Source: WHSY01 sp050700385 | Lineage (GTDB): Bacteria; Actinomycetota; Actinomycetes; Mycobacteriales; Pseudonocardiaceae | Reading direction: 5' to 3' | Assembly: GCA_050700385.1 (NCBI GenBank) | Contig: JBOHGT010000430.1 | Location: 1 to 21,556, forward strand | DNA length: 21,556 nt | Shown: piece by piece, positions 7,785 to 15,859 of the stretch | Numbering within the stretch: the stretch's first letter is position 1 | Layout of the letters: every line of letters starts with the position of its first letter | Notes under the pieces: model-generated | Database searches by the model: none | Told to the model about the DNA's origin: nothing | Seen by the model: only the letters and a program-made list of their open reading frames with translations | Position numbers and translations under genes: made by a program

Positions 7785-9101
7785 TCAGCCGGTGACCGGA
7801 TCCGGCGGGGACTGCAGCTTGCGGATCGATGAGAAGAGGATCCAGACAATGGCCGAGAACAACCCCACGACGCCGATCGCCAGCGTGGGTCGAAGACCCA
7901 CCGCGCTTCCCAGTGCTCCCCCGAGGAAACCCCCGACGGGAATCGACCCATAGATCAGCACCCGGTAGCTGGCGTGCATGCGCCCCTGGAGGCGGTCCGG
8001 GGTGACGGACTGGCGGAACGTGACCGCCAGGATGTTCGCCACTACGAAACCGACACCATGGACGAAGAACGACAGGGCCATCATCGCCACGGACCCGCCC
8101 CCCGACCCCGTGACGACGAGCAGCAGGGCCGGCGCGCCGCACCCGACAGCCGTCGACACGAGCAACGTCCGGCCAAAGCCGAACAGCCGTTGCAACCGGC
8201 CGGCGACCAGCGAACCGGCGAGGGCGCCGACGCCCATGCTCGTGAGCACGAGGGCGAGCAATACCGGACGCAACCCCAGCGTGACGAGGGCGTAGTACTG
8301 GAAGACGATGAGGATGAGGCTCTCGAACAGGTTGAATGTGGCCGCCTCCCCGGCGAGTGCCCGCAGGTGGGGGTTGCCGAACACCAGCCGCAGCCCTTCT
8401 CGGATGTCGCTGAGGCCCATGCGCAGTGTTCGACGCTCGATCGGCGGGGCCGGCTCCGGCTCCCGCTTGCTGATCGTCATCAAGCAGGCCGCAGAGCACA
8501 GATAGGACACTGCGTCGACCACCAGCGCGATGGGTGCGGTCAGCAGCTCGACGAGGAATCCGGCCATTGGCCGGCCACCGATATCCGCAAGCGTCGCGCT
8601 GGTCACGAGTTTGCCGTTGGCGTCGGCGAGCTGCCGCCGATCGACGAGCGACGGGACGTAAGACAGGTAGGCGAGGTCGAACGGCACCGTAAGCGCACCT
8701 ATGAGAAAGGCGGCGAGGTAGAGCTGCGGCATCGACAGCAGGCCCAGCGCAGCAGACAGCGGCACGAGCGCGACGGCGGCGGCCCGGCCGAGGTTGGTGG
8801 CGATCAAGACCGGCCGGCGCCGGCGCCGGTCCACCCAGACGCCGACGAAGAGCGAGAGGAGGAACGGTGCGGACCAGGCGACGGTCACGAGCCCCATTTG
8901 AAACGGGCTGGCCTGGAGCGTCAGCAGCGCCACCAGCGGCAGCGCGAACTGAGTGATCTCAGACCCGAAGAACGAGATGCTCTCGCCGCCCCAGAGCTTG
9001 ACGAAGTCGCGGTTCCGCCAGACGCTTGCCGGCGCGGCCGCAGCTGCCGCGGGCGAGCTGCCGTCGTGCCGGTCAACTCGGTCAACGGTGATGTCGGCCA
9101 T
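7785..9101 (-). CDS. MFS transporter (EntS/MFS_3-like efflux)
   Basis: This 438-residue integral membrane protein has about 12 hydrophobic segments. It begins with the exporter signature RNRDFVKLWGGESISFFGSEI, and the first cytoplasmic loop carries the charged GVWVDRRRRRPVL motif. This resembles the MFS_3 group, which includes enterobactin exporter EntS and macrolide efflux proteins. It probably exports a small molecule with proton antiport. A longer reading frame extends to 9323, but ATG 9101 is preferred: AGGAG lies about 10 nt upstream, and the extension is arginine/proline-rich with no family match. The gene converges on the PEP-utilising enzyme gene and diverges from the lactonase-family gene. 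Nearness to the NRPS makes peptide export or self-resistance plausible, but nothing in the sequence fixes the substrate. Confidence 0.88.
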   Translation of the reverse strand: MADITVDRVDRHDGSSPAAAAAAPASVWRNRDFVKLWGGESISFFGSEITQFALPLVALLTLQASPFQMGLVTVAWSAPFLLSLFVGVWVDRRRRRPVLIATNLGRAAAVALVPLSAALGLLSMPQLYLAAFLIGALTVPFDLAYLSYVPSLVDRRQLADANGKLVTSATLADIGGRPMAGFLVELLTAPIALVVDAVSYLCSAACLMTISKREPEPAPPIERRTLRMGLSDIREGLRLVFGNPHLRALAGEAATFNLFESLILIVFQYYALVTLGLRPVLLALVLTSMGVGALAGSLVAGRLQRLFGFGRTLLVSTAVGCGAPALLLVVTGSGGGSVAMMALSFFVHGVGFVVANILAVTFRQSVTPDRLQGRMHASYRVLIYGSIPVGGFLGGALGSAVGLRPTLAIGVVGLFSAIVWILFSSIRKLQSPPDPVTG

Positions 9102-9280
9102 GTCAGTGGGCTCCTGCGAACGTCGAAGCGGCCGGCAACCGGCTGGCGTTGGTTGGTGGGTGGTCGAGGCGCGCAGCTGGCTGACCGTCGGGGTCGCACG
9201 GGCTCGGCCCCACCACAACAGAGCCACTCCGCTGGTCGCTGATACCCGGTAGCGCCGATTCGTCGGGGCTGGGGTGTGTA

Positions 9281-9297
9281 TCACGCGGCCGGCGTGA
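9281..9297. promoter_or_regulatory. 17-bp inverted repeat, possible operator
   Basis: TCACGC-GGCCG-GCGTGA is an inverted repeat with 6-bp arms and a 5-nt centre, near the middle of the divergent gap. Its position and form would suit a dimeric repressor controlling the MFS gene, the lactonase gene or both. No regulator gene lies next to it. The function is inferred. Confidence 0.35.
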
Positions 9298-9350
9298 GCT
9301 CTCCTCCTGCCGTACAGGTCCACATCGGGGCCTGGGCGCGGGCAACCGTC

Positions 9351-9372
9351 CTGATCATGCTGTCCCGATCAG
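9351..9372. promoter_or_regulatory. Inverted repeat just before the lactonase-family gene
   Basis: CTGATC (9351-9356) and GATCAG (9367-9372) are inverted 6-bp arms around a 10-nt centre, ending 20 bp before the ATG. It could be an operator or a 5' leader hairpin. It is short and may be chance. Confidence 0.25.
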
Positions 9373-9392
9373 ATCACACGAGGAGAGCTTCG

Positions 9393-10580
9393 ATGGCCAT
9401 GGCACAGACCACACCACCGACTGCAGCCGAAACATCCACTGAACGTGTCTACACGCTCACGAACGCCGCTGACGGGAACGCCGTCGCGGTTTTCACCCGC
9501 CAGGGCGACGGAACTCTGATCCCGCTTCCGCCGCCCCCCTTTCCGGCGCCCCCGCCGCCCGGCGTGCCTGGGCCGCCCCTCGACCCGGATGGGGTTATCC
9601 GTCCCCTTCCGCCCTTCACTACCGGAGGGTCGGGCGCCGGGGGACCGTTGATCTCTCAGGGGTTGGTGACGCTCAGCGACGACGGCCAGTTCCTGTTCGC
9701 CGCCAGTGCGGGCAGCAACGAAGTCTCCTCCTTCCTGGTGACAACAACCGGGCTCCAGTTCGCCAGCAAGGTTTCCTCGGGAGGTGTGCTGCCCGTCAGT
9801 GTGACCAGTTTCGGCAACCTGGTGTACGTGGTGAATGCCGTGAACAATCTCGTGGGTACCGTCGGCCTCGACGGTCCCGGCACGGGCCAGATCGCAGGGT
9901 TCACGATCGGGCTCAACGGCATCCTGACGCCGCTCGAGGGATCGAACCGTGCCCTGAGCTCTGCCGTTTCCGCTCCGGTGCAGATCTCGTTCAACGCAGA
10001 CGGCACCCTGCTGGTGGTCACAGAGTTTCTCGCCAACCGGATCACGGTCTTCCAGGTCGAGGAGGACGGCCGTCCCGGGAACGTGGTCGAAAATCCGTCG
10101 GCAGGACGGAGGCCATTCGGCTTCTCCTTCAATTCGCGGGGCCACCTCATCGTATCCGAGTTCGGGTCGGGCGGATCGAACGACAGCTCGGTGTCGTCCT
10201 ACGAGGTCAGGCCGAACGGCACGATCTCCGTCATCAGCAAGTCGGTTCCGACGAATCAGAACGCGGCCTGCTGGATCGTCAACACCCCGGATGCGCGCTA
10301 CTCCTACGCCTCGAACACGTTGAGTGGCTCGATCTCTGGATATCGCGTCAACGAGCACGGCGAGCTGACCCCTCTCGACGTCGACGGCCGCACCGCGGTC
10401 ACCGGCGACAACAGCTTGCCGATCGACATGGTGACCAGCGCCGATGGTCGGTTTCTGAGCGTGCTGAACCAGGCTACGCAGACGATCGCGACCTTCACCG
10501 TCGGGAGCAACGGCTGCCTGACTCCGCTGGCCAGTGTCGGCAACATTCCGCCCATTGCCGTGGGCCTCGTCACCGGCTGA
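9393..10580 (+). CDS. Lactonase-family beta-propeller protein with proline-rich insert
   Basis: This 395-residue protein is built of repeated beta-propeller blades such as SFNADGTLLVVTE, SFNSRGHLIVSE and SADGRFLSVLNQ, each followed by variants of SxYxVxxxGxLTPL. This is the pattern of the lactonase family (YkgB/6-phosphogluconolactonase type, seven-bladed). Between the first and second strands (about residues 45-75) there is an insert rich in proline, including LPPPPFPAPPPPGVPGPP. No signal peptide or membrane segment is seen, so it is probably cytoplasmic. ATG 9393 follows AGGAGAG (9381-9387) at 6 nt; the frame is open further upstream but without support. The next gene begins 4 nt after the stop, so the two are likely co-transcribed. 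Enzymatic activity cannot be read from the sequence, and many family members are uncharacterised. Confidence 0.8.
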   Translation: MAMAQTTPPTAAETSTERVYTLTNAADGNAVAVFTRQGDGTLIPLPPPPFPAPPPPGVPGPPLDPDGVIRPLPPFTTGGSGAGGPLISQGLVTLSDDGQFLFAASAGSNEVSSFLVTTTGLQFASKVSSGGVLPVSVTSFGNLVYVVNAVNNLVGTVGLDGPGTGQIAGFTIGLNGILTPLEGSNRALSSAVSAPVQISFNADGTLLVVTEFLANRITVFQVEEDGRPGNVVENPSAGRRPFGFSFNSRGHLIVSEFGSGGSNDSSVSSYEVRPNGTISVISKSVPTNQNAACWIVNTPDARYSYASNTLSGSISGYRVNEHGELTPLDVDGRTAVTGDNSLPIDMVTSADGRFLSVLNQATQTIATFTVGSNGCLTPLASVGNIPPIAVGLVTG

Positions 10581-10584
10581 GTGA

Positions 10585-11601
10585 GTGGCCACGATGAAGG
10601 GGGCGCGGCGTCGGAACATGCACGCCGCGCCCCTACTACACCCCACCCACGCGGTGGTGCTGCTCGGCCGGCCGCTGCGGGCCACCGTGCTCGCGTCGGT
10701 GGCCACCGCACTGGCCCGGCTCGACGTGGACGTGCGGGTGGTACGCCAGCTGGCCGACCACCCGGTGACCGCGCTGGAACTGCTCGTGTCGGCGCGGGGT
10801 CGCGCTGCGAAGGCAACCGCCGTGCTCCGCGCGACGTTGGCGGAGGTCGCCGCCGGCGGCGGCGGTGTCGACGTCGCGGTAGAGCCGGTCGGCCCGCGCC
10901 GGCGGGCCCGTCTGGTGATCTTCGACGTCGACTCCACGCTGCTGCGCGGTGAGGTCATCGACATGCTCGCCGCCAGGGCCGGTCGAGAGCGCGAAGTGGG
11001 CGCGATCACCGAGGCGGCAATGCGCGGTGAGATCGACTTCACCGAGTCGCTGCACCGGAGGGCAGCTGCGCTGGCCGGCCTTCCGGCAGCCGTGCTGGAC
11101 GACGTCGCCGCGTGGGCCGAACTCACCCCAGGGGCGCGTACCACCGTGCGGACGCTGCGGCGGCACGGCTTCCGCTGCGGCGCGGTGTCGGGCGGGTTCA
11201 GCCAGGTGGTCCAGCCGGTGGCGACCGAACTGGGCCTGGACTTCTCCGTCGCCAACGAGTTGGACATCAAAGACGGCTGGTTGACCGGCCGAGTGGTCGG
11301 CGAGGTGATCGATCGGTGGGCCAAGGCCGCGGTGCTGCGCCGGTTCGCCTCGTCTTACGGCATCCCGCTATCCCAGTGCGTCGCGGTCGGCGACGGCGCG
11401 AATGACATCGACATGCTGGCCACCGCCGGCCTCGGAGTGGCGTTCAACGCGAAGCCGGCCCTGCGGGAAGTCGCCGACATATCGCTGTCACAGCCCTTCA
11501 TGGACGCCGTTCTGTTCGTGCTCGGAATCTCTGGCGGCGAGACTGCACCGCACCGCAGCGGAGCCGAGGAGCCCGAGGTGCCCATGGCGGTCGGGTGGTG
11601 A
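10585..11601 (+). CDS. serB: Phosphoserine phosphatase
   Basis: This HAD-superfamily hydrolase, 338 residues from GTG 10585, should convert O-phosphoserine to serine, the last step of serine synthesis. The catalytic motif DVDST starts at Asp114. Later motifs are SGGFSQVV (motif II region) and GDGANDIDML (motif IV, Mg binding). Residues 15-100 (HAVVLLGRPLRATVLASVA onward) look like one ACT-type regulatory domain. As I recall, actinobacterial SerB2 proteins are near 400 residues with two ACT domains, so this is a shorter form. Starts at ATG 10594 or ATG 10618 are also possible because no strong ribosome binding site is visible; translation may be coupled to the lactonase-family gene ending 4 nt earlier. 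The C-terminal 20 residues are a low-complexity tail. Confidence 0.9.
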   Translation: MATMKGARRRNMHAAPLLHPTHAVVLLGRPLRATVLASVATALARLDVDVRVVRQLADHPVTALELLVSARGRAAKATAVLRATLAEVAAGGGGVDVAVEPVGPRRRARLVIFDVDSTLLRGEVIDMLAARAGREREVGAITEAAMRGEIDFTESLHRRAAALAGLPAAVLDDVAAWAELTPGARTTVRTLRRHGFRCGAVSGGFSQVVQPVATELGLDFSVANELDIKDGWLTGRVVGEVIDRWAKAAVLRRFASSYGIPLSQCVAVGDGANDIDMLATAGLGVAFNAKPALREVADISLSQPFMDAVLFVLGISGGETAPHRSGAEEPEVPMAVGW

Positions 11602-11698
11602 GCTGGCGGCCGAAATACCGGCGATGTGAAGGTATCTATTGCGCTCCGTCGTCGTCTGTACGGTTGTCAGAGCACACCCATCGGAGGAGCTGCTGACC

Positions 11699-12262
11699 GT
11701 GGAAGAAGATGTCACCGTCACCGACCTCGTCCACGCGGCCGCTGCTGGCGACCAAGGTGCGTGGGGCTGCCTGGTCGAGCGGTACACGCCGCTGGTCAGG
11801 TCGGTGATCCGGTCGTACGGTCTGTCGGGACAGGACGCGGACGACGTCAGCCAGACCCTGTGGCTGCGGCTGGTCGAGCACTTGGGCGACATCCGGGAGC
11901 CGCGGGCGCTGCCGGGGTGGATCACCACGACTACCCGCAACCTGTGCGCGCAGTCACTGAGAGGTACCTGGCGGACGGTGCCCATGGACGTTTCGGCCGA
12001 GCCGGACACGGTGACGCAGCTGGATGCCGTGGAACTCGACGAGGACCTGCTGCGCACCGAGCGTCACCAGGCGCTCCTCCAGGCCTTCGCGGAACTCCCC
12101 GACTACCAGCGGAAACTCCTGCTCCTCCTCGTCGCCGATCCTCCGCTGTCGTACACGGAGATCAGCCGTCGGCTGGGCATCCCGAAGGGAAGCATCGGAC
12201 CGATACGCGGCCGGGCATTGCGGAGGTTGCGCGAATGCCATGCGCTGGCCGGGATGCTCTGA
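11699..12262 (+). CDS. ECF-type RNA polymerase sigma factor
   Basis: This 187-residue sigma-70-family protein has region 2 (about 10-85: AGDQGAWGCLVERYTPLVR, then DADDVSQTLWLRLVEHL and GWITTTTRNLC). Region 4 (about 125-180: YQRKLLLLLVADPPLSYTEI, then RRLGIPKGSIGPIRGRALRRLRE) contains the -35-binding helix-turn-helix. There are no region 1 or 3 domains and no C-terminal extension. GTG 11699 is chosen because GGAGGAG (11683-11689) lies 9 nt upstream; the frame is open back to 11639. The companion gene starts 14 nt after its stop, so they form a pair. No classical membrane or zinc anti-sigma factor is adjacent, so control must be by other means. The CHAT-protease operon converges on this pair just downstream. 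Confidence 0.92.
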   Translation: MEEDVTVTDLVHAAAAGDQGAWGCLVERYTPLVRSVIRSYGLSGQDADDVSQTLWLRLVEHLGDIREPRALPGWITTTTRNLCAQSLRGTWRTVPMDVSAEPDTVTQLDAVELDEDLLRTERHQALLQAFAELPDYQRKLLLLLVADPPLSYTEISRRLGIPKGSIGPIRGRALRRLRECHALAGML

Positions 12263-12276
12263 AACGGGGACCAACC

Positions 12277-12759
12277 ATGATCAGGGAGATGAGACCCATG
12301 ACACGACCGCTGCCGGACGATGATGAGCAGCTCCTCGTGGAACTCGGGAACGCGTTGCGGAGTGCCGGGCCGATCACGGAGCGGGACCTGGAGCAGGGGA
12401 GGGCCGCGTTCGCGTGGCGGACGGTGGACGAGGAGCTCGCGCTCGCGCTACTGGTCTACGACTCGTCGATCCAGGAGAGCCTGCTGATGAGGGCCGGAGC
12501 GACGCCCGGCGCGCGCACCCTGGTCTTCGAGGGTCGAACCGCATCCGTCGAGGTCGCGGTCACGCCGGACGCCGTGACCGGGCAGCTCGTCCCGCCGGGA
12601 CGCGCCACTGTCGCGCTGATGACGGTCGGGGGCGCGGTCGGTGAGACGACGGCGGACGACCTGGGCGGGTTCGCGTTCACCGCGCCACCCTCCGGACCGG
12701 TGCGGCTGCTCTGCCGCACGCAGACAACGAGCCTGGTCACCGACTGGATCCGGCTATAA
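12277..12759 (+). CDS. Sigma-factor companion protein, unknown function
   Basis: This 160-residue protein lies 14 nt downstream of the ECF sigma gene, with GGGGA 6 nt before ATG 12277. ATG 12298 with upstream GGGAG is an equally good start, giving MTRPLPDDDEQLL. The N-terminal half is acidic and helical (LLVELGNALRSAG, AAFAWRTVDEELALALLVYD). The C-terminal half (about 85-160) is beta-rich, with VTGQLVPPGRATVALMTVGG, ETTADDLGGFAF and a final VTDWIRL, resembling a carboxypeptidase-regulatory-like beta sandwich. It has no transmembrane segment and no zinc-binding HxxxCxxC anti-sigma motif. From memory, similar small proteins sit between ECF sigma genes and CHAT-protein genes in other actinobacteria. 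A sigma-regulator or adaptor role is inferred only. Confidence 0.75.
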   Translation: MIREMRPMTRPLPDDDEQLLVELGNALRSAGPITERDLEQGRAAFAWRTVDEELALALLVYDSSIQESLLMRAGATPGARTLVFEGRTASVEVAVTPDAVTGQLVPPGRATVALMTVGGAVGETTADDLGGFAFTAPPSGPVRLLCRTQTTSLVTDWIRL

Positions 12760-12810
12760 GGCCAGCGGCCGGCCGGCAGGCGCCGACCGACCGCGAGCGC
12801 TGAGTCGGGC

Positions 12811-13803
12811 TCATATCACCGACACTTGGACATCGATGGGGGCGTCGGGCGTGGCCGGGAAAACCCAATGGGGCTCCATGCTGACCAGATCGCCACGGCT
12901 GAAGTAGCCGCTGCCGTCGAGGTCGATGTGCACCTCGATGCTGGGCGTCAAGCCGTCGGCCACTGTTCCATCGGGCACATCGACGCTGAAGCCAATCGGC
13001 ACGTCCGGCGCTACGTCGACGACCCTGCTGCTCCCCGCGACGACTTGTCGCTGCGGCGCGTCGGAATAAGCGAGGTCGCGGATCCACACTACGGCGCCGG
13101 CCGCTCTGACCGTAGGCGCGTCCGAGGGTACCATGATGCGTCCGCGCACGATGCGCAAGAAGTACGTCTCTTCCGGGCGCTGGCTATTAACAGTACGGAC
13201 GCCGGTGTTGTCCCCAGCCGTCCCGGCTCCCGGACCGTACAGGTGGTTCAGGCGCCGAATGTCCCCCTCCGAGAGCCGCTGGCGCTGTCCGATAATAACA
13301 CCGGGAGTGACTTTTTCCATCCTCGGTGCGATCGTCCTTCCCCGGTTACGAGAGAACGCCATCTGCGAGTAATGCATGATCGACTCGAAATCGTAATCAC
13401 CCAGCTGTGCATCGTCGTCCGGCCGTGGCTGAAAGTAAGCGAGCGTATCCGGCACGATGTTCTCCAAACAGATCCGCTCCACGTACTGGTCGCGGTCGGG
13501 TCGGTTATGCTCATGCGCCAAACCAACGGCGTGGCCGATTTCGTGGAGCACTACACCGGCACTGAACCCGGGTGACAGATTGATCTTCTGGTGACCGCCG
13601 ATGCACCCCCTCCTCGACGAGGAGTACTCGGCCGCGACGAACTCCACGTAGTTGCGCTGGTTCTCCCGCGGCACCAGCGCAACGGGTATATCCAAGGAGT
13701 TCCACTCCGTGATCGCCTGTGTGACCCGCTGCCTGTTCGGCAGGTCAGGGTGGACCACGTACGGCACGATCCCTTCTGGCCATAAGTTCGGACGCATGGT
13801 CAT
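12811..13803 (-). CDS. Leaderless astacin-family metalloprotease (M12A) with C-terminal beta domain
   Basis: This 330-residue protein starts almost directly at the catalytic domain (RPNLWPEGIVPYVV from residue 4). The astacin zinc site HEIGHAVGLAHE lies at 87-98 (His87, His91, His97; Glu88 the general base), and the Met-turn SIMHYS at 141-146 supplies the tyrosine ligand. There is no signal peptide and no inhibitory propeptide, whereas known astacins are mostly secreted zymogens. Residues about 215-330 form a beta-rich domain (GRIMVPSDAPTVRAAGAVVW) resembling YbaY-type proteins. It includes a calcium-loop-like DLDGSGYFSRGD. ATG 13803 and ATG 13797 are both possible, with GAGAGAGGG upstream. 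The gene lies 36 nt after the histidine kinase stop and is last in the operon. Protease class is near certain; intracellular action is inferred from the missing leader. Confidence 0.9.
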   Translation of the reverse strand: MTMRPNLWPEGIVPYVVHPDLPNRQRVTQAITEWNSLDIPVALVPRENQRNYVEFVAAEYSSSRRGCIGGHQKINLSPGFSAGVVLHEIGHAVGLAHEHNRPDRDQYVERICLENIVPDTLAYFQPRPDDDAQLGDYDFESIMHYSQMAFSRNRGRTIAPRMEKVTPGVIIGQRQRLSEGDIRRLNHLYGPGAGTAGDNTGVRTVNSQRPEETYFLRIVRGRIMVPSDAPTVRAAGAVVWIRDLAYSDAPQRQVVAGSSRVVDVAPDVPIGFSVDVPDGTVADGLTPSIEVHIDLDGSGYFSRGDLVSMEPHWVFPATPDAPIDVQVSVI

Positions 13804-13839
13804 CCCTCTCTCACCTTGGGTTGGTCTGAGACAGTCCCG

Positions 13840-15822
13840 TCATGGCTGTTCCACACTGTGGGCGACTCGCTGTACTGGACCGATCGGTAACTCGACCTGG
13901 ACCGCGGTGCCGCGGCCGGGGGCAGGACCGACGGTGCAGTCGCCACCGAGCTCGGCCGCTCGCTCGCGCATCGAGCTGAGGCCGACTCCGGCGCCAGCGG
14001 ACGACGGGATGCCGATACCGTCGTCGCCGATCTCGATCCGCAGGGCACCATTGCGGTGGACGGCGACGTGGCAGGTGCGTGCCCGGGAGTGCCGGGCCAC
14101 ATTGGTGAGCGCTTCCGCGACAATGCGGAAAGCGGCGACCTCCACCGCTGCGGGCAGCCCCTCCAAGCTGCCATCCACCTCGCAGTGCACCGAAAGCCCT
14201 TCCACGTCAAAGCGCTCGCATTCGGTGCGCAGCGCGGCGTCCAGGCCCCGGTCCAGCGCCGGGGGACGCAACTCATCGACGAGCTGGCGCACCTCCGCGG
14301 TGCACGACTTGAGGTCGACGGCGAGCGCGTCCAGGATCTCGGCCGCGCGGCTGTCTCCAGGCAGCAGCCTGCGGGCGGCGCGGACCTGCATCGACATCCC
14401 CGCCAGGCTCGGACCGAGCCCGTCGTGGAGGTCACGTCGGAGTCGACGCCGCTCCTCCTCCCGTGCCGTGACCAGGCGCTCCCTGGACGTCTGCAGGTCG
14501 CGGTTCAACCGGGTCGCCTCCGCGGCGACCGCCGCCTGCACCGCGACATCGCACAGCAAGCGGCACTCGTGCCGGGAAAACCGGCTGCCAGTACTGCGAC
14601 GACCTACAAGGAGCCGGCCGATGCGCTTCCCGTGCGACACCATGTCGAAGGACTCGGTCATGTTCAGTGGCCTTCCGTGTTCGGCCACCAACACCGGGCC
14701 ATCGCGCTCCTGCAGTTCGACGGCGACGTAGGGGACCTGGAGTGATTGGGCGATGGTCCTGGTGACCAGCGGCATGACAGCGGTGGGATCGACCGTGCGG
14801 CCCAGTACCTCGCCGAGCCGGGCAATGACGAGGTACGGGTCGTCGCGGTCGCCGTAAAGCAGGCGATCGACCGCGCGCTGAACTTTGCGGTGCAGCGGCT
14901 CGAACGTCACTATGGCGAATCCGGTCGCCAGTAGCGAGGCTCCCTGTGCTTCGAGGCCGAACAGTTGACTGGTCACGATTGACACGATGGCGATGACCCC
15001 CACCACCACCAGCGCTGTCATCAGGAACCAGACGATCGTCCGGTTGACCACCAGATCCACGTCGTAGAGGCGGTACCGAAGAATGGCGACGGTCATCCCG
15101 AGCGGTACGGCGGCGACCAGGAGCGCCCAGGCCCCGTCGACACCGTTCCACTCGAGGACCATGCCGATGAGCAACGCGAGACAAGCGGGCAACAGGCATA
15201 CGAGTTGCTGGCGCATCTCGGTGTCCGCACGTCGCCATCGCGAACACAACGACCAGACGGCGCCGAGGTAGCCGAGCACCGTGAGCAGCACCGCAGCCAC
15301 CGTGGCCTTGCCGACAATCTGCGCCCAGGGGCGCAGCGGTCTGATGTTGGTGAGCAGCTCGGGGTTGTCGATGGCGGCCACCGCGAAGCCGACCGCGGCG
15401 ACGGCCGTTCCCGTCACGATCACCGCAGCGACCGGCCGCCAGCGCGGCGACGGGAGCCGCCCGTCGGGGAACAGCAGGATCGCGAGGAAAACCATCCCCA
15501 TGCCGATCCACCAAGGCCACTGGCCCAGCCAGATCAGCGGCGTGAATCCTCCCCAGCTCAACCCCACGAGGCTGACCGTGGCGGCCAGTCCCGCGGCGGT
15601 CATCAACCGGCCGACGGGGTGCCGGGGGGTGCTCATGAGCACAAGCAGACCGAGCACCGTGAATGGCACGGCGATTCCCGCGACGAGCCCGATAGCCTCA
15701 CCGCGGACATTTCCCCCACCGACGAACTGCCCGAGAACGACGACGACGAATACGATAATCCCCGCAACGGTCGCCGCCATAGACCAGCGCGGCGCGAGCG
15801 GCGGTACACCAGGCTGATTCAC
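13840..15822 (-). CDS. Membrane sensor histidine kinase (NarL/LuxR-type, HisKA_3)
   Basis: This 660-residue kinase has about eight to ten N-terminal membrane segments (about 15-320), ending in a LRYRLYDVDLVVNRTIVW-type helix seen in related actinobacterial kinases. A GAF-like region follows (about 345-440). The dimerisation helix EEERRRLRRDLHDGLGP carries the phosphoacceptor His466. The HATPase_c domain contains EALTNVARHS, GDDGIGIP and GVGLSSMRERAAELGG. The start is GTG 15822, with GGGAG about 7 nt upstream; the frame runs open to 15951 but without family-like sequence. It sits 37 nt after the 168-aa protein gene. Its natural partner is the response regulator at the head of the same operon, two genes upstream. 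The signal sensed is unknown. Confidence 0.93.
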   Translation of the reverse strand: MNQPGVPPLAPRWSMAATVAGIIVFVVVVLGQFVGGGNVRGEAIGLVAGIAVPFTVLGLLVLMSTPRHPVGRLMTAAGLAATVSLVGLSWGGFTPLIWLGQWPWWIGMGMVFLAILLFPDGRLPSPRWRPVAAVIVTGTAVAAVGFAVAAIDNPELLTNIRPLRPWAQIVGKATVAAVLLTVLGYLGAVWSLCSRWRRADTEMRQQLVCLLPACLALLIGMVLEWNGVDGAWALLVAAVPLGMTVAILRYRLYDVDLVVNRTIVWFLMTALVVVGVIAIVSIVTSQLFGLEAQGASLLATGFAIVTFEPLHRKVQRAVDRLLYGDRDDPYLVIARLGEVLGRTVDPTAVMPLVTRTIAQSLQVPYVAVELQERDGPVLVAEHGRPLNMTESFDMVSHGKRIGRLLVGRRSTGSRFSRHECRLLCDVAVQAAVAAEATRLNRDLQTSRERLVTAREEERRRLRRDLHDGLGPSLAGMSMQVRAARRLLPGDSRAAEILDALAVDLKSCTAEVRQLVDELRPPALDRGLDAALRTECERFDVEGLSVHCEVDGSLEGLPAAVEVAAFRIVAEALTNVARHSRARTCHVAVHRNGALRIEIGDDGIGIPSSAGAGVGLSSMRERAAELGGDCTVGPAPGRGTAVQVELPIGPVQRVAHSVEQP

Positions 15823-15859
15823 GGAATGCTCCCAGCGGTCAGTCGCATGGCCGGCACCG

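Larger units (their letters stand above)
9102..9392. promoter_or_regulatory. Divergent promoter region, MFS transporter / lactonase
   Basis: This 291-nt gap between two divergent starts should contain both promoters. It holds two inverted repeats, listed separately at 9281-9297 and 9351-9372. No clear -10/-35 pair could be chosen by eye. Confidence 0.5.

Noticed and set aside
9102..9323. Longer N terminus for the MFS transporter
   Set aside because: The extension is Arg/Pro-rich and the start at 9101 has AGGAG at a good distance, with the transporter signature beginning soon after.
9369..11324. 651-codon minus-strand frame opposite the lactonase and serB genes
   Set aside because: Spans two real genes on the other strand; the Ser/Thr/Arg-rich product has no recognisable domain.
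12760..12810. Intrinsic terminator between the convergent companion and astacin genes
   Set aside because: The GC-rich GGCCGGCCGG stretch can pair only weakly and no T-run follows on either strand.
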